Position numbers and translations under genes: made by a program. The notes below the pieces were generated by a model. It saw only the letters and a list, made by a program, of their open reading frames with translations. It had not been told where the DNA came from and made no database searches. DNA of 10,639 nt from Oscillospiraceae bacterium (GTDB taxonomy: Bacteria; Bacillota_A; Clostridia; Oscillospirales; Oscillospiraceae), in contig JAFQPT010000202.1 of the NCBI GenBank assembly GCA_017411665.1, forward strand, positions 1 to 10,639, given 5' to 3'. This document shows, piece by piece, positions 6,881-10,639 of the stretch (within the stretch, counting starts at the first letter, position 1; the number at the start of each line of letters is the position of its first letter).

Positions 6881-6909
6881 AATATAGACAGTTTTTTCGG
6901 GTCTGTCAA
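6881..6909 (-). promoter_or_regulatory. Near-consensus sigma-70 promoter of the sugar transporter operon
   Basis: On the minus strand, a perfect -35 TTGACA (6909-6904) is followed by a 17-nt spacer and the -10 TATATT (6886-6881), five of six to consensus. It lies about 80 nt upstream of the binding-protein start codon. Such a strong core promoter suggests that control is by repression. Confidence 0.85.
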
Positions 6910-6916
6910 CCCGAAA
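6895..6916. promoter_or_regulatory. Operator-like inverted repeat over the -35 box
   Basis: TTTCGGGT (6895-6902) and ACCCGAAA (6909-6916) form an 8-bp perfect inverted repeat separated by 6 bp, with the -35 hexamer inside it. A repressor bound here would block polymerase access. Half-site spacing of about 14 bp centre to centre is unusual for the LacI-family operators common in sugar operons, which are more compact. The cognate regulator is not in the window. It could also be a chance palindrome. Confidence 0.5.
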
Positions 6917-6973
6917 TTGTGGAATCGGCAGAATGCCAAAAGTTTCACAATATGCGATGTGTAAGTTGCTGAA

Positions 6974-6990
6974 AACTTGTCATACAAGTT
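6974..6990. promoter_or_regulatory. Inverted repeat in the divergent control region
   Basis: AACTTGTCATACAAGTT is a 7-bp perfect inverted repeat with a 3-bp centre, located about 60 bp upstream of the CHR -35 box and upstream of the sugar promoter. It resembles GntR-type operators (TTGTnnnACAA pattern) in general shape only. A second, weaker repeat, GTGAAAGTTTTCAC, lies at 7030-7043. Either could control one or both divergent units. Confidence 0.35.
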
Positions 6991-7048
6991 AACGAGGTCT
7001 TAACTACTATGGCGTTTTATGGATGTAAAGTGAAAGTTTTCACAGCTG

Positions 7049-7077
7049 TTGCGGAGCGGGGAAGAACGTGGTAAAAT
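7049..7077 (+). promoter_or_regulatory. Probable sigma-70 promoter of the CHR transporter pair
   Basis: TTGCGG (7049-7054), a 17-nt spacer and TAAAAT (7072-7077) form a plausible sigma-70 promoter. The -35 matches the consensus in its first three bases and the -10 in five of six. It lies about 50 nt upstream of the first CHR gene, with only a short leader between. Confidence 0.6.
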
Positions 7078-7127
7078 ACAACTCGCTATATAGGACATAT
7101 ATCAAATAAGTAGAAAGAGGGCTTATA

Positions 7128-7682
7128 ATGCTGAAGGAACTGTTTTCCTTTTATATGATTTTCTTCCGCATGAGTGCGGTGACCTTTGGCGGCGGGTATG
7201 CGATGCTGCCGATTTTGCGCCGTGAATTTGTGGATAATCTGGGCTGGATGGATGAAGAGACCATTATGGACTATTACGCGCTTAGTCAGAGTCTGCCCGG
7301 TCTGATTGCGATTAATGTATCTGTGTTTATCGGGTATCGCTATAAGGGTGTGCTGGGTGCGGTTGTGGCTGCACTGGGTATGGTGTCTCCCTGCATCATT
7401 ATCATTACAGCCATTGCGATGTTCCTGTCCGGATTCCGCGACAATATTTATGTACAGCGTGCACTGGGCGGCGTATCTGTTTGTGTGGTTGCGCTGATTT
7501 TGCAGGCTGTTCTGGGTCTGTGGAAAAAGGGTGTGAAGGACAAGCTGGGGATTTTGATTTTTGCGGTGATTTTCGCTCTGAACCTGCTGACGGATATTTC
7601 TCCCATTGTGCTGGTGATTGGCTGCGGTGTGGTCGGCGTGATTGCCGGTGCACTGAGAAAGGACAAGGGTGAAGCGAAATGA
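7128..7682 (+). CDS. chrA: Chromate transporter (CHR) family protein, first half-size subunit
   Basis: The 184-residue membrane protein matches the single-domain (short-chain) CHR family. It carries the signature FGGGYAMLPILRREFV at 20-35, QSLPGLIAINVSVFIGYR at 54-71, and four to six hydrophobic segments. A full-length ChrA has two such domains, whereas this gene and the next encode one each. AGAGGG about 8 nt before the ATG supports the start. The overlap ATGA with the next gene indicates coupled translation and equal amounts of the two halves, which probably form a heterodimer. By family knowledge CHR proteins export chromate or related oxyanions. In an anaerobic gut-type host the true substrate may differ, and nothing here fixes it. 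Confidence 0.9.
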   Translation: MLKELFSFYMIFFRMSAVTFGGGYAMLPILRREFVDNLGWMDEETIMDYYALSQSLPGLIAINVSVFIGYRYKGVLGAVVAALGMVSPCIIIITAIAMFLSGFRDNIYVQRALGGVSVCVVALILQAVLGLWKKGVKDKLGILIFAVIFALNLLTDISPIVLVIGCGVVGVIAGALRKDKGEAK

Positions 7683-8245
7683 TTTATTTGCAGCTGTTTT
7701 GGGAGTTTGCGAAAATCGGTTTGTTTGCAGTCGGCGGCGGTATGGCGACTTTGCCCTTCCTGGAACGTCTGAGCGAAAAGACAGGCTGGTTTGATGCCTC
7801 TTTGATTATGGACATGATTGCAATCAGCGAATCTACCCCCGGCCCCATTGGGATCAACATGGCAACTTATGTGGGCTGTGAGATTGCCGGTGTGCTTGGC
7901 GGCATCGTAGCAACCATGGGTCTGGTTGCCCCTGCTTTGGTTGTGGTTATCGTGGTTTCCGTGTATCTGGAAAAATTCCGCGGCAATACTGTGGTGGACA
8001 ATATGTTTTATGGTCTGCGTCCTGCGGTTACGGGTCTGATTGCGGCAGCGGGCATCGGCGTTGCGGAAGCAGCCATGTTCAATTTGAGCCTGTATGCACA
8101 GACCGGTCTGCTCATGGATCTGTGCGATTTCCGCAAGCTGATTTACTTCGTGGCGGTATTCTTTGCCATTCGGAAGATTGACCTGCATCCTGTGGTGTTC
8201 ATCGGGATTTCTGCGCTGGTCGGTGTTGTTTTCGGTTTTGCGTAA
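7679..8245 (+). CDS. chrA: Chromate transporter (CHR) family protein, second half-size subunit
   Basis: The 188-residue membrane protein is homologous in plan to its upstream neighbour but clearly diverged. The glycine-rich signature is VGGGMATLPFLERL (18-31), the SxPGPxGxN motif is STPGPIGIN (52-60), and a YGLRPAVTGLI stretch (111-121) precedes the C-terminal helices. The start ATG at 7679 overlaps the previous stop by 4 bp. There is no strong separate Shine-Dalgarno, so translation probably depends on termination of the upstream gene. The second half is generally thought to insert with opposite topology to the first, forming an antiparallel pair. A perfect hairpin terminator lies 18 nt after the stop, so the two genes form a complete bicistronic unit. 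Confidence 0.9.
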   Translation: MIYLQLFWEFAKIGLFAVGGGMATLPFLERLSEKTGWFDASLIMDMIAISESTPGPIGINMATYVGCEIAGVLGGIVATMGLVAPALVVVIVVSVYLEKFRGNTVVDNMFYGLRPAVTGLIAAAGIGVAEAAMFNLSLYAQTGLLMDLCDFRKLIYFVAVFFAIRKIDLHPVVFIGISALVGVVFGFA

Positions 8246-8262
8246 GAAAATACAGATATCAA

Positions 8263-8295
8263 CAAATACCCCGCGTGAGCGGGGTATTTGTTTTT
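8263..8295 (+). terminator. Strong rho-independent terminator after the CHR pair
   Basis: CAAATACCCCGC (8263-8274) pairs perfectly with GCGGGGTATTTG (8279-8290) around a GTGA tetraloop of the stable GNRA class, followed by five T residues. It separates the CHR unit from the antiporter operon. Confidence 0.93.
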
Positions 8296-8425
8296 GCTAA
8301 GAATTTGTTAAAAAACAGATAATTTTCCATTTGGAAAAGTAAGAAAATTTTCGTGGTTTGTGATAAAATCCGAAACGAAAGTTTCGCCAATCCACCGAAA
8401 ATGGCGGAAAGCGTCCCTGTTAGGG

Positions 8426-8461
8426 TTGTGTTAAAATCGATTTTCCATTATATTGTATAAT
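8426..8461 (+). promoter_or_regulatory. Probable promoter of the Mrp-type antiporter operon
   Basis: TTGTGT (8426-8431), a 17-nt spacer and TATATT (8449-8454) fit sigma-70. A perfect TATAAT also occurs at 8456-8461 but lacks a good -35 at 17 nt. Transcription from either would give a leader of about 90-100 nt. The stretch 8296-8425 between the terminator and this promoter is AT-rich. It shows only small hairpins, including CGAAAC 8371-8376 with GTTTCG 8381-8386, and no gene. Confidence 0.55.
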
Positions 8462-8473
8462 GTACATTTATAA

Positions 8474-8526
8474 ATATAGTGGGGGAACTATATCCCCATT
8501 GAAATACCACTGCATAGACGAATGCA
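8474..8526 (+). promoter_or_regulatory. Structured leader upstream of mrpE with competing hairpins
   Basis: ATATAGT (8474-8480) can pair with ACTATAT (8487-8493), or instead TGGGGG (8480-8485) can pair with TCCCCA (8493-8498, with one G-U). The two stems share bases and cannot form together. A further stem joins TGCAT (8511-8515) to ATGCA (8522-8526), ending shortly before the AAGGAAGG ribosome binding site. No known riboswitch consensus is recognised. The first repeat might equally be a DNA operator just downstream of the transcription start. Confidence 0.35.
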
Positions 8527-8558
8527 TTAAGGATTGAAAAAAGGAAGGATGTGGTGTG

Positions 8559-9020
8559 ATGTTTTTGTTGCTGCTGGCATTTTGGGTGCTGCTAAATGGA
8601 CGAATCACTGCTGAAATTTTAATATTGGGTGTTCTGATCTGCGGTGTGATCTACGGATGGTGCTGCAAGGTGCTGGGACTGAACTGGCGGCATGAGCTGG
8701 AGTTGGCGCGACGTATTCCCGGTGCGGTGAAATATCTGGTCATTCTGGTTTGGGAAGTTATCAAGGCCGGCTTGCAGGTTATGGTGCTGACCCTGTCCCC
8801 CAAGGCAAAGGAAGTGGAACCCAGACTGGTGTATTTCAAGAGCCCTGTGAGAAGCGATATCGGAAAAGTGATTTTGTCCAACTCCATTACCCTGACTCCC
8901 GGCACCATCACCTGCGGTGTAGGTGATGATCTGTTCTGTGTTCATGCACTGGATGGTCGGTTTGCGGGCGGTATGGAGGAGTCGGTATTTGTGACCGAGA
9001 TCCACAAGCTGGAGGAATAA
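8559..9020 (+). CDS. mrpE: Na+/H+ antiporter subunit MrpE/MnhE (MbhA-like)
   Basis: The 153-residue membrane protein has two N-terminal membrane segments (about 2-33), a third at 57-78, and a cytoplasmic C-terminal domain. The hallmark NSITLTPGT lies at 108-116. Length and motif match the E subunit of Mrp/Mnh cation-proton antiporters and the equivalent MbhA of membrane-bound hydrogenases. I chose ATG 8559. A GTG codon directly before it (8556) is an alternative start, and both are served by AAGGAAGG ending at 8548. It is the first gene of a closely packed operon whose downstream partners encode F, G, DUF4040 and B-type subunits. The subunit is needed for assembly or function of the complex and has no catalytic role alone. 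Confidence 0.92.
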   Translation: MFLLLLAFWVLLNGRITAEILILGVLICGVIYGWCCKVLGLNWRHELELARRIPGAVKYLVILVWEVIKAGLQVMVLTLSPKAKEVEPRLVYFKSPVRSDIGKVILSNSITLTPGTITCGVGDDLFCVHALDGRFAGGMEESVFVTEIHKLEE

Positions 9021-9024
9021 AGAT

Positions 9025-9339
9025 ATGATTGAACCTACCGTGTTTTTGCGAACATTTTTGACTGCTGCGCTGTGCATCATGATGTGCGTGGTGTTTGTGT
9101 GTCTGGTGCGTGCGCTGAAAGGTCCCCGCGTCACTGACCGCGTTGTGGCGCTGAATATGATTGGTACACTGGTTGTGATGATGATCTGCATCCTGTCCTA
9201 TCTGCTGGAGGAAGCATTCCTCATTGACGTTGCCATTTTGTATGCGCTGCTGAATATGCTGGTGGTTGTGGTGCTGACTCGTGTAGCGACCCACCGCCAC
9301 TACGAACTGTATCCGGAAGAACTGGAGGCAAAGAAATGA
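9025..9339 (+). CDS. mrpF: Na+/H+ antiporter subunit MrpF/MnhF (MbhB-like)
   Basis: This small 104-residue protein has three membrane helices: about 8-28, 42-62 and 66-86. The conserved block RALKGPRVTDRVVALNMIG (29-47) and the acidic residue within the third helix region (D69 in FLIDVAILYAL) are typical of subunit F of Mrp antiporters. Length is normal. GGAGGA about 8 nt upstream of the ATG fixes the start. Only 4 nt separate it from the previous stop, and it overlaps the next gene by 4 bp (ATGA). In known Mrp and Mbh structures F sits between E, G and the B/C subunits in the part linked to sodium translocation. That role is taken from the family and is not shown here. Confidence 0.93.
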   Translation: MIEPTVFLRTFLTAALCIMMCVVFVCLVRALKGPRVTDRVVALNMIGTLVVMMICILSYLLEEAFLIDVAILYALLNMLVVVVLTRVATHRHYELYPEELEAKK

Positions 9340-9662
9340 TTAGAACTGTTTTGGCGATTGCTTTGATGAGCTTCGGCCTGTTTTCCATCCTTGTTTCTGC
9401 GCTGGGTCTGTTTCGATTTAAATGTGTACTTAACCGCATCCATGCGGCTGCCATTACCGATACCATCGGCGTTCTGTGCATGATGGTGGGGCTGGCACTG
9501 CTGTGCGGTTGGAGTCTGATGACACTGAAAATCGGCGTGATCGTGGTATTTATGTGGCTGGCAGGTCCTGTGGTAACGCACTTGATTGCTAAGATGGAGC
9601 TGCTGACCGAACGGGATATTGATGCGGAAGCACCCCATGAGGAAGGAGAATTGCTGCTGTGA
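9336..9662 (+). CDS. mrpG: Na+/H+ antiporter subunit MrpG/MnhG (MbhC-like)
   Basis: The 108-residue protein has three membrane helices (about 3-24, 42-59, 64-86). The family motif GLFRFKCVLNRIHAAAITDT (24-43) and GPVVTHLIAK near 77-86 are clear subunit G markers. The C-terminal tail is acidic. ATG 9336 lies within the ATGA overlap with mrpF and has GGAGG about 8 nt upstream. The stop overlaps the GTG start of the next gene (GTGA), so translation runs as a coupled chain. It is expected to be an obligate small subunit of the multi-subunit antiporter module in the membrane. Confidence 0.93.
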   Translation: MIRTVLAIALMSFGLFSILVSALGLFRFKCVLNRIHAAAITDTIGVLCMMVGLALLCGWSLMTLKIGVIVVFMWLAGPVVTHLIAKMELLTERDIDAEAPHEEGELLL

Positions 9663-9916
9663 TTTACTTTGAATTCTTGTTGTTGGCATTTCTGATTTTC
9701 TGTGCCCTCGGTACGGTCTGTACCCGTAATTTGCTGTCGAGTATCATCGTGTTTATGGCATTTAGTGCGGTGATGAGTGTAATATGGCTGATTTTGGAAT
9801 CTCCCGACCTGTCCATTACGGAAGCAGCCGTAGGTGCAGGTGTAGACACTATTTTGTTTATTGTTACCCTGAAGCGTATCAACGCTATGAAAGGAACGGA
9901 AAAAGATGAAACATGA
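9659..9916 (+). CDS. DUF4040/MbhD-like subunit (equivalent of part of the MrpA C-terminus)
   Basis: The 85-residue membrane protein has helices at about 5-21, 26-46 and 60-72. ESPDLSITEAAVGAGVDTIL (47-66) matches the DUF4040 domain, found either as a separate protein (MbhD) or fused in the C-terminal part of large MrpA subunits. A separate small gene at this position is the arrangement used in Mbh/Mbs complexes and in Mrp operons with split A subunits. The start is GTG 9659, overlapping the mrpG stop, with GGAAGGAG about 10 nt upstream. The last 11 bp overlap the following gene. Its acidic residues in and near membrane helices suggest a part in the ion path, by analogy with the family. Confidence 0.85.
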   Translation: MIYFEFLLLAFLIFCALGTVCTRNLLSSIIVFMAFSAVMSVIWLILESPDLSITEAAVGAGVDTILFIVTLKRINAMKGTEKDET

Positions 9917-10639
9917 ATCCGTTTGGAAGCGGCTGAATGACTGGGTCAACGGAGACTATCCCGCCGAACAGCCCGGCAGAATTCGCTCGGTGGGTTCTCT
10001 GCCGGAGTTGCGTGCGGAAAAGCATGAAATCGAGAAGAAACCGCTGCGGTATTTGAATCAGCAGGTGCTGGCTTACCGCGTTGCCGCGGTGTTGGTCTGC
10101 ATTTCACTTATGCTGGCTTTAACCTATACGGTTTTGAATCTGCCTACATATAACGATCCCTCCGCACCCACCAATAACGAGGTTTCTCAGCGTTATGTGG
10201 AGCAGGGTACGGCGGAAACCGGTGCAGTGAATACCGTTGCAGGCATGATTTTGGATTATCGTGCATTCGATACCTTCGGTGAATCCACTGTTTTGTTTGC
10301 AGCAACTGCTGCGGTATTGTTTGTGACTTTGAGTAAGCATACAAAGGAATGGACGGAACGTGGTCCTTTTGCAGATCCCAGTACCGATTTGATCTTTCAG
10401 CACATCAGCAAACTGCTGCTGCCTATGATTTTTGTATACGGTGTGTATGTGGTACTCAACGGGCATATTTCTCCCGGTGGTGGATTCTCGGGCGGTGCGG
10501 TGCTGGGCGGCGGTCTGATTCTCGACGCCACGGCAGCAATTCTTCTCAGCGAGCGCGGCGTAGACCTCGGTCTCGCCACCCCCAACGCACTTCGCGAAGC
10601 CTTCAAGGAAGCGTCTCCGAGCTTTATCATGACCCCCGA
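9906..10639 (+). CDS. mrpB: Fused MbhE-like/MnhB subunit of Mrp-type antiporter (3' end outside window)
   Basis: The reading frame is open from ATG 9906 to the window edge, 244 residues without a stop. A charged N-terminus (1-50) with no recognised domain precedes a membrane helix at about 57-78. An MbhE-like segment then follows with ETGAVNTVAGMILDYRAFDT (104-123) and a helix at about 125-142. Next comes an MnhB domain beginning near 163 with ISKLLLPMIFVYGVYVVL (167-184) and the hallmark GHISPGGGFSGGAVLGGG (186-203). MbhE and MbhF/MrpB are separate genes in archaeal Mbh operons, but here both lie in one frame. ATG 9906 overlaps the previous gene by 11 bp and has AAGGAA about 9 nt upstream. 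Subunits C and D would be expected beyond the edge. Confidence 0.88.
   Translation, partial: MKHESVWKRLNDWVNGDYPAEQPGRIRSVGSLPELRAEKHEIEKKPLRYLNQQVLAYRVAAVLVCISLMLALTYTVLNLPTYNDPSAPTNNEVSQRYVEQGTAETGAVNTVAGMILDYRAFDTFGESTVLFAATAAVLFVTLSKHTKEWTERGPFADPSTDLIFQHISKLLLPMIFVYGVYVVLNGHISPGGGFSGGAVLGGGLILDATAAILLSERGVDLGLATPNALREAFKEASPSFIMTP

Noticed and set aside
5502..6887. Long open frame of 461 codons on the plus strand opposite the binding-protein gene
   Set aside because: It is a mirror of the coding strand of a clear lipoprotein binding protein. Its composition is low in charged residues with many Cys, Val and Gly, it has no Shine-Dalgarno and it matches no family I know.
7448..8188. 246-codon minus-strand open frame opposite the CHR pair
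   Set aside because: The His, Asn and Gln-rich product is the reverse complement of membrane-helix codons. Both CHR genes on the plus strand have family signatures.

Overview
The window looks like a chromosomal segment of an anaerobic, gut-type Firmicute, most probably an Oscillospiraceae/Ruminococcaceae-like clostridium. This is inferred from the moderate GC content, the clostridial-style proteins and the G-rich Shine-Dalgarno sequences. It is also suggested by the multi-hairpin intergenic repeats, which resemble ones I associate with that group. The species cannot be named from sequence alone. No rRNA, tRNA, CRISPR array, insertion sequence or phage gene is visible.

Layout: (1) 1-142 is an imperfect palindromic, multi-hairpin repeat. 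(2) 272-1775 (+) is a translationally overlapping pair: an ECF-type sigma factor and a membrane-anchored protein that is probably its anti-sigma factor. A symmetric hairpin terminator (1778-1810) separates it from the convergent malQ. (3) 1813-6800 (-) is an alpha-glucan/oligosaccharide module. In transcription order it holds a lipoprotein substrate-binding protein, an intra-operon terminator, two overlapping MalF/MalG-type permeases, a 327-bp hairpin-rich spacer, and 4-alpha-glucanotransferase (MalQ) with its own possible promoter. No ATPase is encoded, so a shared MsmK/MsiK-type ATPase elsewhere is likely. The proposed logic is that the ABC system imports malto-oligosaccharides and MalQ rearranges them for further breakdown. 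(4) 6801-7127 is a divergent control region with a near-consensus promoter on each strand and several inverted repeats. One repeat overlaps the -35 box of the sugar operon. (5) 7128-8245 (+) is a pair of half-size chromate-transporter (CHR) family proteins, overlapping by 4 bp and closed by a strong terminator. (6) 8296-8558 is a promoter and structured leader, followed by a tightly packed cation-antiporter operon running off the right edge: MrpE, MrpF, MrpG, a DUF4040/MbhD-like protein, and a protein that joins an MbhE-like segment to an MnhB domain. The last gene (9906 onward) is cut by the window edge.

The most interesting points are the antiporter block, whose order and domain composition match the antiporter half of Mbh/Mbs-type ferredoxin-linked complexes as well as stand-alone Mrp; the operator-like palindrome on the sugar promoter; the terminator between the binding-protein and permease genes; the mutually exclusive hairpins in the antiporter leader; and the two unexplained hairpin-rich intergenic elements. 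No wholly new system is evident, and most genes belong to recognisable families.
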